In this document: one piece after another, positions 25,240-35,899 of the stretch
Layout: every line of letters starts with the position of its first letter
How positions within the stretch are numbered: the first letter of the stretch is position 1
From: Isoperla grammatica
Taxonomy: Eukaryota > Arthropoda > Insecta > Plecoptera > Perlodidae
Direction of reading: 5' to 3'
Length of the DNA: 64,000 bases
NCBI GenBank assembly: GCA_945910005.1
Contig: OX246741.1
Coordinates: 2,935,946-2,999,945 of the forward strand
Notes under the pieces: generated by a model
What the model was told of the DNA's origin: nothing
Database searches by the model: none
Seen by the model: only the letters and a program-made list of their open reading frames with translations
Translations under genes and position numbers: made by a program

Positions 25240-26245
25240 AACAGAACAAGAGAGCCTCAAGTGAATCGTAAACACAGATATGATAAAGATATTACATACA
25301 TTACAGTAACAAATTGTGTAGTTTCAAAATAAAATAAAATAAATAGGGAGCAACCATGCATTTGAAAATAGTTTTTAAAATGTGTAACTAACAAATCAAA
25401 ATTGTTATGACGATTCATTTTCGCTTCAGAGTTATGTCAACATACGTAAAACTTTTAAAATCATAGTACGCATACCCACATACGTATTAGTGTATATTAT
25501 TGATCGCTCTGTATTGTATCTTAAACTTTGTACAGTCTCCTTGTTTGTTACAAGACAATTATGATGTGTTCAAAACGAGCTCAATGAAAAGTGTAAACGC
25601 AAACCATCTCACTCTCACATTAAGAAAATAAATAAACACCATTTGTATAACCACTAACGTAGCCCATCAAGAAGATCAGACACAAGAAAAGATGATTTTA
25701 ATTAATCAATCTCCGCTGTCGCTCAAAGGCAATTAATTAAATACATTAAAAACTTGCATACTCATCACCACGCTGTTAAATTACCAGTTAATTAAGATCA
25801 GCCAGCTAGGCAGGTAACTGGCAGGCAGGTAACTGGCAGCCTAAACGAACCCAACTGGAGACAACGTGGCAGTTTATTGACGCGTGTTGTTATTACGGTC
25901 ATGACAGTCGCTCTCATGAAATACAGTTATCATTATTCTGTGCACAACACCAAACACTATACTCGAAGAAACCTCATCCACTTTTATGACCTCTTCGATC
26001 GTTAGGCTCGGGAAATAACGATCGAGATGATGATCCGAACACAATAACGATCAACTAATGGGTTGGATATGCCGAGCGCTTCCTCCGGGGGATTGTGAGA
26101 AAATAAACAAGTCTATACGATACTCTGGCTATGTACGAAGCCGTTCAGACGTGACAATAATAACATCGCCGTTATCCCCGCGTGCGGAGGTCATACGCGG
26201 GGTAAAGGATATGCCTACTAACAAGCGAGGCAAGGGGTCCCCTCA
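25240..26245. other. Unannotated AT-rich DNA
   Basis: AT-rich with a short direct duplication, GGCAGGTAACTGGCA, at about 25808-25840. Nothing else is recognised. Confidence 0.5.
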
Positions 26246-26247
26246 CT

Positions 26248-26425
26248 CGGAACAACTGCCTATCGGAACAAGTACTACACGGAATATCTCCTTACCGAAA
26301 CAACTACCACGCGGAATATCTTCTTACCAAAACAACTACCACGCGGAATATCTCTCACACGAAACGAAGCAACTACCTATCGGAACAACTACCACGCGGA
26401 ATATCTCCCTATCGGAAAAACTACC
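26248..26425. repeat. 32-bp minisatellite, about five units
   Basis: Units of the form CGGAACAACTACCACGCGG followed by AATATCTC and CTTAC/CCTAT repeat at about 32-bp spacing, with one longer unit in the middle carrying an ACACGAAACGAAG insert. An open plus-strand frame (26058-26435) crosses it, but 32 is not a multiple of three and the repeat peptide changes phase from unit to unit, so I do not call it coding. Confidence 0.75.
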
Positions 26426-26439
26426 ACCCCGATGAAAAC

Positions 26440-29180
26440 CCTTCACTAGTCAGGACTCAGGATTGTCTAAGGCCGGAATCTACACGGCAAGTTTTCTAAT
26501 TGGAGTATAAGTTTACACTTACATTTAGATTTTAGAAGATTCAAGTACATTATGGTGGATTCAATTCTTGTTTTAGTTTTGTAAACAGCTCGGTGTTGAG
26601 TCCGGAAACCATAACCGAGCCAAACAGAAATGTAAATGTAAATTGTTTGTGTAGTTTTTAATTTGTTTTTATTCAAATTTTGTAATTAAGTGTTTTGATC
26701 ATTTATAGTTATGTCGTAATTTTTAACATGTATGTCGGGATTGCTCATATTATTCTTAGTTGCACCTGGGTGCCTCTTCGTAAATCAGTTTTATAACTGA
26801 TTATGAGACATTATAATTAGATTCATAAATAAATAAATCCCTCCGTTTGTTTCATGTCTCTGAGCTTGACCGTTCGAGCTACAGCGAACAGCTGGAATCT
26901 GCTTAGCATACAACAGATTCGTGATAAAAGATTTCCAACTCCACAAAACTACTCTTTACCAACTTCGTGATTAATTATTTCGAAAACATTTTTCGGCCAC
27001 GCACAGTATTCACGCATATAACCTAACCAGGACGGACAAGTCGCATCAATCAACTCACAACCAGCCAATCAAATTCTCACCTTTTTGAAGAAAAAAACAC
27101 AACAAAACAACACGAGATCGTGCACCAAGGTGCGAGTTTCAAAATTAATGATATTCATATAATATTCTGATTGAGATATTCTTTTTAAAAAGCAAGAATA
27201 CGTGATCGGAATAATACAGGAATTAGACCACCTATCCTTGTTTGAAGGTGGGATGGGTGGGCCGCTAATTCAGGATTCGTGCTGCACCTGGATGTCTGTT
27301 TGCTTGATTGGGGTAGACCAGACCTACATAAAATGATATTGTGAGTCCCTCTCAAGGCCTTGACATGACTAACTAGACCTGGCTGGTTAGACGCGGGCAA
27401 TAATTGGTGCTTGTTACAAAGAGGTGTTATTAAGTGCAGTGAAGTAGCTAGTTAGGAGTTGGAAGCGCAACCTTCACAAAAAGAATTCTCGTTGTTTCTT
27501 TTTTTGTCTTGAAAGATAAAGATTTAATGCAGCACTTTCCTCGTTGATGATTCGAGTACGCATTTTGTTATTTCCTCCTCGCTGCATGGGCACCTTGTGT
27601 TATAGATTAAAACAACTGGGCTCACATTTATTTACTAATTGAGGTAAAAAACCTGTGGGCAGCTGTAATATTTATTTCAAGAAAAAAATGTACGTTATCA
27701 TACCATGGATATTCATTATTTTAAAATAAACTAACAAACGTGATAATCATTTTATACTTATGCGTTTCTGTTTCCGTATTAGATCATTTGTCCACTTTTT
27801 AATTATTATAAATTTTAAGTTTCAAAGAGGTTTTGCCCCGACTATCAACATAAATGAAAATGATTGTACGCGGACGTGCCGCTATGTATATGCGGTGTCC
27901 CTGGGGTTTGATGTAGATTAGTACATCAATAGGTCTCTTGTAAGACATTGTCTTTAGTTTAGACGAGCTAAATAATCTTTTACAGGTTTCTTTTAAGTTA
28001 TTCTTAGTTCTTCTTTCTCAGTTGTTCTTATATTTGATAATGATAACTTTCTGGATAGTCAAACTTTGTACCGTTTTTCTTTTGCTTTAAAAACGTCATA
28101 GAGTTTTTATTTCAGTTAGTCGTCACTAGAAATAAATGTAATGTTCTCTTTAACCGACTTATAAAAAGAAACGTGATCACTGTCTTAATAAAGAGATAAT
28201 CATCGTTCACCCGTGCATTAGAAGTCGTATATAACTATATACTCGTCGTGAAAACTCATAATGAGAATTTAGTTGCCTAGAATGTGGTAAAAAAAAGAAA
28301 CTAACCAATATACAATTCAAAATTGTAATATTTTGTCATGTCTTTAATATTTGTTCCTTTAACGTTTGATTTTCTGTACTTCTGATATTTTGTTTGTTAT
28401 TCTAGATCATATTAGTAACCTTAAATTAGGCGGAGACTTTAATAAAGTATGACTACAACTAATATTTGAGAAATGCATACAATATACTCCATGTAAAAAT
28501 AGTAAGTTCGAAACTGAGTTTGCAATGCACCAATTTTGTTCCTTTCTATAACTAATCGTATTTCTTTATCCAACATCTCCCCTGATTAAATTAACCCACA
28601 CCTTACACGTCTTGCTTAGGGAGATGGCAGACGCCGCAAAGAATGAGTAGCCAGTACACGATAGCAAGTACATGGCGCCAAGTATGTTGTTTAATTCATG
28701 TTGTGTATTCTATGATGAAACCCACTCACGTGTCGCCACTAAACTATGCGCTTGTTGGACATGTATGAAATAATTAATAGTTTCTTACTAAACGTACTTG
28801 TATTGTTATTCTTGAATTAATTCATGCAATGTTGGAGTAGGTAGGGTTTGGTTTAATAATATACCCTCGTAGACAGTAAAATTGTCTTTTGCGCACAATT
28901 AAATCAGAATTGATTTACTGATAGATTATACCTCACGCAGCGAATATAACTAGCTAAACATACAGACTAATAGAAATAGATGTCATGAGTTCGACCTGGC
29001 ATAACAGAATATTAACGTGTATTACTTCATTTTGAAAATGAGAATTACAATATTTAAAACTAATATATTACTTGCGCAATACTGGTAAAATATGCAATGC
29101 ACAAAGTGAAACATAATGTGCAAAAGACTACAGCGTAATGCAACTGTCTGAAGATATGAAGATTTATTAAACGTTAACCT
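26440..29180. other. Unannotated AT-rich DNA
   Basis: Over 2.7 kb with no gene, tRNA-like box or larger repeat that I can support. The minus-strand frame at 27185-27400 and others are under 75 codons with no recognisable motif. Confidence 0.5.
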
Positions 29181-29185
29181 GATTC

Positions 29186-29793
29186 CCAAAGATGTTAGTA
29201 ATTGGTTGTTCGCTATTAAGCTCTTTGCGTTACTTTGAACTTGCAGCATAACAATTGCACACCAAAGAAGTTAGTAATCTCTGAGCTCTCTGGGTTAGCT
29301 TGCAGCATAACAGGCCACGAAATTGCACACCAAAGAAGCTAGTAATCTCTGAGCTCTCTGGGTTAGCTTGCAGCATAACAAGCCACGAATTAGCACACCA
29401 AAGAAGTTAGTAATCTCTGAGCTCTCTGGGTTAGCTTGCAGCATAACAAGCCACGAAATTGCACACCAAAGAAGTTAGTAATCTCTGAGCTCTCTGGGTT
29501 AGCTTGCAGCATAACAAGCGACGAAATTGCACACCAAAGAAGTAAGTAATCTCTGAGCTCTCTGGGTTAGCTTGCAGCATAACAAGCCACGAATTAGCAC
29601 ACCAAAGAAGTTAGTAATCTCTGAGCTCTCTGGGTTAGCTTGCAGCATAACAAGCCACGAAATTGCACACCAAAGAAGTTAGTAATCTCTGAGCTCTCTG
29701 GGTTAGCTTGCAGCATAACAAGCCACGAAATTGCACACCAAAGAAGTTAGTAATCTCTGAGCTCTCTGGGTTAGCTTGCAGCATAACAAGCCG
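29186..29793. repeat. 68-bp tandem repeat array, nine units
   Basis: ACCAAAGAAG recurs at 29261, 29329, 29397, 29465, 29533, 29601, 29669 and 29737, an exact 68-bp period. Each unit carries CTGAGCTCTCTGGG, TTGCAGCATAACAAGCC and a short spacer alternating between ACGAAATTGCAC and ACGAATTAGCAC. A diverged ninth unit precedes them (29186-29260). The inner units are almost identical, so the array is young or kept uniform. Units lack dyad symmetry and unique spacers, so this is not a CRISPR. Confidence 0.92.
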
Positions 29794-29799
29794 CTAAGC

Positions 29800-31380
29800 T
29801 AGGCAGGCAGCTGGACCTAGAAGGTGTTATTATGTGCTAGTTACCGGCGTGGAGGAAGCCAAGCAAGGCAGGTGCTGAGTCGGGTCGCCTAGATATTCCA
29901 CGCCAGAAGGAGCAATTAGAAGACCTTGTCTTGAAATTACTCCCAGATCCAAACATAATTTACAGGCTGGTTAAGAAGCGATACGTCAAACCCGTAACCA
30001 GCGTGCTAACGTGTAAAGGGATTGCTTGCACACGGATAACAGACGACAGCTGAGCAGATTTCAAACGAACTTGGTTGGGGATGTTCCGAACCTATCAATG
30101 ATAATTACAATAATTTTATACATAGAAGGTTTTTATGGCTTCCCGGAACGCTGTGTAACTAAGGCTGTGTTGTGACGCCGTAACTACCGGGTTAGAGACT
30201 GATTTATAGCCAAGAATGTTTAGCATAGAATACACATGAATGTTTTAAAGATTTTTGGATGGGTCATTGAAATTTGAAAACCTAATTTGAGGTCATACCA
30301 GAATTATGAATGTTCAGAAAAACCTCGAGGCAATATCATCATCTTACTATATTATTTATACACAATTATTTTACACTTTACACTCGTGGAACGTTAGATT
30401 ATTATTTTACTCCGGTTTATAACAGTTTTAGGCTACATAAAACACCATTACACCTGTTGTATTGTATGTCTCTGGGCTGGTAGTGTGCGGCATCAGTATA
30501 TCTTCGTGAACAACATATTATTAACTGTTGTAAACACTTGATTTGATTTAGTATTAGTATAGCAATATTAATGTGTCCAATATAGATTTTGAATTGAAAT
30601 GTAATATTGAATTACATATTAATTACCTTTTCAGATAGAATACATGATTTATCTGTGATGTGGGCCAAACGTAAATTAAAATATCGTCCATGGACTGTGG
30701 ACTAGAGCTAAATATCACGCCACGTGTTAACGCAGGTCCTTCGAGTGAGATGGACAATTGGACAATTGTATATACATAACATAGATAAGCATAGAGGTTA
30801 AATCATACAGAATTTAAAAGAATGTTTTCATAAATATATTTTTAAAAAATCGAATACTTCAAAAAGAGAAAATGGTTGCATGCAGTTTATAATGGAATGA
30901 TATTATTATATTATTATACGTTTAAAAATGCATTTGATATTATAATGTTATAATAATTGGGGAATACTAAAATGTAGGAAATATATTACACCAACGAACG
31001 GCGAGTAAAAAACTAGATCCACATATTTATATTGTTATTATGTTATAAAGATAGCTATTTTGTTGATGCAGCAATAGAAAAAAGGAAAAGTGCAAAGGAT
31101 AGTTTTGAAACATTTAAGAAGTAATGTTATAAATAATAAATAAAATAATATATTCTGGAGCTGCATTCTTAGTTTCAGTTGTTTGTTTATGCAGGACATG
31201 TGACCAAGGCGCAGATTTACGTCCATGCAAACATCCTGACTTTGTCTCCCTGTTTGCCAGCCGGCGACTGAGATGACGTCAGCACTTCCGGTCTTGGGAA
31301 GGTCAAGTCAGCTTCCTAACATATTGCTCAACAGTTCACACTCGCATAGAGGGTCAATCACTATAGAGGAGGAATTTTAG
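29800..31380. other. Unannotated AT-rich DNA
   Basis: The first 200 bases after the 68-bp array are GC-richer (CTAGGCAGGCAGCTGG, GGCGTGGAGGAAGCC); the rest is AT-rich. A CRE octamer lies at 31274-31281. No gene is visible. Confidence 0.45.
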
Positions 31381-32134
31381 GTTTTAACCCGGACAAAATT
31401 AGGAGAAAGCTGATTTTTTCAGGGTCGCTTACAAGTTTTATTTTATATAACATACTTCGGGTCCGCCAAAATCCGCCTTGTGCGTTAGCCGCCATCTTGG
31501 AAAATGTCGGCAATTACAGTATTCCATTAAATCACTTGTTGTGAGTGCTCTATGTAACATAAAATTACGTGAGTGGTGTCAAATGTAAGATAATATTATG
31601 ATCAATAATAATATTGTATGGAAGTTTAGTGATTAATCATATTACAATAGAAGGAAGTAATTACGTGATCCACCGCATAAGTGGATATTTGTATTTTAAT
31701 GATTTGCGATAAAAGTAATAACGTATCCATAACTTGTGTTCATACAAAACATAATGCTTATTCTGTTTAAAACACACGTGCCAAGTCTTATTTACATAAC
31801 TTTAAAAATGTTTGAGATACGAGCTATTGTATATCTGCATGTGTCGTGGCCGCCATCGCCCCGGACAGAGCAAAACTCATTACCTTAGCCCATCGGTCAA
31901 TAACAACACATTAAAAGAAACTTTTTTTTTAAATAATGACTAAATAATGTAATTGAGCTTCACTTAGACCAAAGTAACATATGTGCTTTAATCGCCATTT
32001 TGAAAAATGGCGACGGTTACAGTTTTGTCTTCAAACATGCTTTGTGAAGGCTACATAACATAAAATAACATGAAGAATCTTAATTGAAAGATATAATTGG
32101 GAACTTCTATAAACAGGGGAAAAATTGCAAGTTA

Positions 32135-32390
32135 TTAGATGAGCGTAGCAAATTTATCAATCAATTCAAATAGTTCATTCTCTCCATGCGCGAATTGTGT
32201 TCGTCACACACCGGTCAAACGGTTCGACGGATTTGACCAAAATTTTAAACCAACACTCTTCAATACTCAAATTGACGATGTCAAGATGAACATAAAAATC
32301 CGTCAAGATGACAACCTACAAAAAATTAATTACCGAAAACATTTAAGTTTTAATTTCTGTTAATTGAAACTTACGGACGGATTTAAAATG
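32135..32390 (+). repeat. Family A Helitron-like segment in left foldback arm
   Basis: It starts TTAGATGAGCGTAGC, then carries GGTCAAACGG, a CGTCAAGATGACAACCTAC block and TTAATTGAAACTTACGG. These match, in order and orientation, the minus-strand 5' part of the elements at 60.5-63.3 kb (TAGATGAGCGTAGCG, GGTCAAACGG, CAAGATGCCAACCTAC). A 74-codon frame here (32139-32363) is a by-product; a slightly changed version runs the other way in the right arm. Confidence 0.6.
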
Positions 32391-33051
32391 TTTTGGGTTC
32401 GTAGTAGAATGGCCCATTCTAAGTAACCCATGGTAAGTCTGAAAAAGGAGACCCTGTTCCCCGCCCCCCCCCCCCCCCCCCCTTCTCCTCTGTCCCACTT
32501 AAGATTCCTTCTTCTGCAATTTGCCCTTCTTCTGCTGGACTCTCCTTATGACGACCCCCATGATGATAAACAGTCAAATGCGATAGAGCAACTCTTGTCT
32601 GTTATCCATCACCATCACTATTTGATGATAACGGTATGATAAGTAGAACGAAACATTTTGAACAGGCTATTGCATCAATCAACGGTTACTTGCACCCACG
32701 AACTGAGATATGCAGAGAGTACCAACATAATAGTTGGGGGGGTTGGGGGGGGGGTCCTTCTCCATCGCGTACATGGCCTCGACCACCTCACACGAAATTG
32801 TCTTTGGAGATTCGCTCATGCATTGCATATTACTAAGCGTACTAAGCTTACGTCAGCGGCCGCATTCCTAAGAATTGGCAGAATAAAGCCCGGCTTATTT
32901 AAAAGTTTTCCAATCGGTTAATGTTTCAAGATATAAACATTGTCAATGCAAAAACTGCTGCATGCACTCTAATAGTGGAGACAACATTAAACTTGGCAGA
33001 CAGTGGTCCCCCAGTTGCAGAAGTTGGTAATGATACAGATTACTAGTTATC

Positions 33052-33791
33052 TTAAAGGGGTTCTCACCCGCTACACCAAAATAATATGTTTAACTAAGGC
33101 TGATTAGCTATGAAATTAGCGACTAAATGAAAAGAAATCGGGTTCACCATAACCCGGGGAAAAAATATCAAAGTTAGTGATTTTCGAGCTAGGTCCCATC
33201 GGCGAAAATCTCCCATAAGAAATAGCATTGGGACGATCTGTATGCCTTGGGACCTTGGAGGATTCTGCTCCAAAAAAAAAAATGATGTAATACTTTTCGC
33301 TGCGTCTTTCTTTTCTGCGTATTTCGTATATTTTGGGTTTGTAATCGGAGCTTCCGTTCAGGTACAAATTAAAGATGTGTAATCGGGTGCTCCATTTCGT
33401 TTTGAGCGTTGCTGTGCGTTGCTGTGCACGTCGAGTCGGCGGGTGTCGACTGTCGAGTTGGTGTCAAGTAAGCCAAGCGAGAGAGAGAGAGAGAGTGAGA
33501 GAGAGAGTAGTAGTATTGGGAGGGGAAATAGTCAACGCATGCACAATGAACGCGGTCTGCTTTGCGGTGTCGAATGGAGTACACCAAGGCCGTCTAGATA
33601 TATCGCTTCGAGTACACTCGCACCAAAAGCCGGCTGACACCAACAGTCGCCGCGGCAGTTAACCAGAAATTTCATTAATTAATAACAATTCACAGGTTTC
33701 AACTTACGATGTGTAATGGTTCATTATCGATTGGTGTGGTGCAGTAGATCATATGGTTAAAAATGAATCTAGCGGGTGAGAACCCCTTTAA
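33052..33791. mobile_element. 732-bp TTAA-flanked MITE nested in the foldback loop
   Basis: A perfect 18-bp terminal inverted repeat, AGGGGTTCTCACCCGCTA, lies at 33056-33073 and, inverted, at 33770-33787. Each end abuts TTAA (33052-33055 and 33788-33791). TTAA target duplication is the hallmark of piggyBac-type insertion. Beyond 18 bp the ends are only loosely alike. The interior has a GA microsatellite and short overlapping frames with no DDD/DDE transposase, so it would need a transposase in trans. Its position in the loop means it arrived after, or travelled with, the foldback element. Confidence 0.85.
33479..33508. repeat. (GA)n microsatellite
   Basis: About 14 GA units with one GT break, inside the TTAA MITE. 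Confidence 0.9.
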
Positions 33792-34639
33792 TTGGTCAAT
33801 ATTCTCAAGACGTTGTCATTTTAATAGTATCGCCAGGATCTGCCAACACAGTCAATAATGGAAATGATATTTCTCGGTTTCAGAGCAAGCTAGCAGAAAT
33901 TGAAAAATTGCAGTGGGCTGTTTATGTACTGACATGATGTGACTGACACGACTAGTGCTTGTTTTAAAGAAGGAAATAAAACGGGTCTTAATAATCATCA
34001 TTAACAATCGTGAACTTCCCCATCCTCTCACGATGGCTAAAGACAATCCACAACAAGTAAACGGTGTAGGAGGAAATGTTAACTGGCTCTTTATGGAGCT
34101 AAAATACATCATTGGATGGAGAGCGATTCTATTCATTCAACAAATACTGCTAGCCACAGTGTTGGAGCAATGTTCAATTTGTATAATTGGACACCTAAAC
34201 AAGTGAGAGTGATAGACAACACACTATGTGAATAATTATAAGTGCGGTAGTGTTTGGGAACATTGCCGTAAATATTAACTAAAAATGCGCTTACAAAATG
34301 ACGGTAACAATTACAACGTTAAACTAACTTTCGCCAAGACAGTGGCAATACCTTTGTTGTGGATATCAATAAATATAAAACATTGTTATTATTTGGCATT
34401 TAGTGACTTACGTTACAGCTTAGGCCACATGGCGTCACCCGAATAAGATCCATTTTTCTTATATCGTGGGGGTCGTCATAAGGAGAGTCCAGAAGCTAGG
34501 AACGGCAGGACAAATTGCAGAAGAAGGAATCTTAAGTGGGACAGAGGAGAAGGGGGGGGGGGGAGAACAGGGTCTCATTTTTCAGACTTACCATGGGCCC
34601 ATTCTACCACGAGCTCAAAACATTACTTAAATCCGTCCG

Positions 34640-34880
34640 TAAGTTTCAATTAACAGAAATTAAAACTTAAATGTTTTCGGTAATTTATTTTTTTGTAGGT
34701 TGTCATCTTGACGGATTTTTCTGTTCATCTTGACATCGTCAATTTGAGTATTGAAGAGTGTTGGTTTAAAATTTTGGTCAAATCCGTCGAACCGTTTGAC
34801 CGGTGTGCGACGAACACAATTCGCGCATTTGGAGAATGAACCATTTGAATTGATTGACACATTCGCTACGCTCATCTAAT
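34640..34880 (-). repeat. Family A Helitron-like segment in right foldback arm
   Basis: Inverted partner of the 32135-32390 segment, ending CGCTACGCTCATCTAA on the plus strand. Substitutions and a shorter frame compared with the left copy show that the arms have diverged since they formed. Confidence 0.6.
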
Positions 34881-35828
34881 TACTTACAATTTTCCCCCTG
34901 TTTATAGAAGTTCCCAATTATATCTTTCAATTAAGATTCTTCATGTTATTTTATGTTATATATAGCCTTCACAAAGCATGTTTGAAGACAAAACTGTAAC
35001 CGTCGCCATTTTTCAAAATGGCGATTAAAGCACATATGTTACTTTGGTCAAAGTGAAGCTCAATTACATTATTTAGTCATCATTTTAAAAAAAAGTTTCT
35101 TTTTATATGTTGTTACTGACCGATGGGCTAAGGTAATGAGTTTTGCTCTGTCCGGGGCGATGGCGGCCACGACACATGCAGATATACAATAGCTCGTATC
35201 TCAAACATTTTTAAAGTTATGTAAATAAGACTTGGCACGTGTGTTTTAAACAGAATAAGCATTATGTTTTGTATGAACACAAGTTATGGATACGTTATTA
35301 GTTTTATCGCAAATCATCAAAATACAAATATCCACTTATGCGGTGGATCACTTAATTACTTCCTTCTATTGTAATATGATAAATAACTAAACTTCCATAC
35401 ATTATTATTATTGATCATAAAATTATCTTTCATTTGACATCACTCACGTAATTTTTTGTTACATAGAGCACTCACAACAAGTGATTTAGTGTAATACCGG
35501 AATCGCCGACATTTTCCAAGATGGCGGCTAACGCACAAGGCGGATTTTGGCGGACCCGAAGTATGTTATATAAAATAAAATTTGTAAGCGACCCTGAAAA
35601 AATCAGCTTTCTCCTAATTTTGTCCGGGTCGGTATAGGAAATTGGGCTAAAGTAACCCCACTACTAATATTATGGTCTGTGTGTACACTGTACCTTTGTT
35701 TTCACCACATTTATGATACACCATGATGATTCTTGCTGCTTTACGTGCCTACTATTGATATGTTATAACGCTGTAAGAGAAGATGAGGGGTGACGGATGA
35801 AAATGAAGACAAATTACAATAAATCCAT

Positions 35829-35899
35829 GTCTTACGCGGGATTCGAACCCACGTCCCTATGAGCCATCGCTCATAGGACCTTCACTCCGCCACGATACA
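35829..35899 (-). repeat. tRNA-like head abutting the 119-bp satellite
   Basis: On the minus strand GTGGCGGAGTGAAGG (A-box-like) is followed by a perfect 9-bp hairpin, CCTATGAGC gatg GCTCATAGG. A T-arm with the B-box GTGGGTTCGAATCCCGC comes next. The first bases (GTGTATCGTGG) are homologous to the edge of the adjoining satellite monomer (GTGCATCGTAG), so the two share a junction. It is probably a SINE head; the strong hairpin in the middle is unusual. Confidence 0.55.

Larger units (their letters stand above)
31387..35629. mobile_element. 4.2-kb foldback element with about 1.18-kb inverted arms
   Basis: The left arm (31387-about 32567) matches the reverse complement of the right arm (about 34462-35629) along its whole length, with scattered substitutions and small indels. 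Terminal sequence is ACCCGGACAAAATTAGG at both ends. Shared internal marks include the GCCGCCATCTTGG block, the CGCCATTTT...AAAATGGCG palindrome, a poly-C/poly-G tract (19 left, 12 right) and GACTCTCCTTATGACGACCC at the inner edge. The 1.9-kb loop encodes no transposase but contains a complete TTAA-type MITE. Each arm also holds about 250 bp related to the Helitron-like family A. I could not fix a target-site duplication (TATA-containing flanks are suggestive only). A foldback DNA transposon is most likely; an inverted segmental duplication of a composite repeat is the alternative. Confidence 0.85.

Noticed and set aside
29186..29793. CRISPR-like regular array
   Set aside because: The whole 68-bp unit repeats with no unique spacers, and the context is eukaryotic.
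32139..34875. Two similar 71-74 codon frames (MSVAN...), one on each strand, that look like paralogous genes
   Set aside because: They are the inverted copies of one non-coding repeat segment in the foldback arms.
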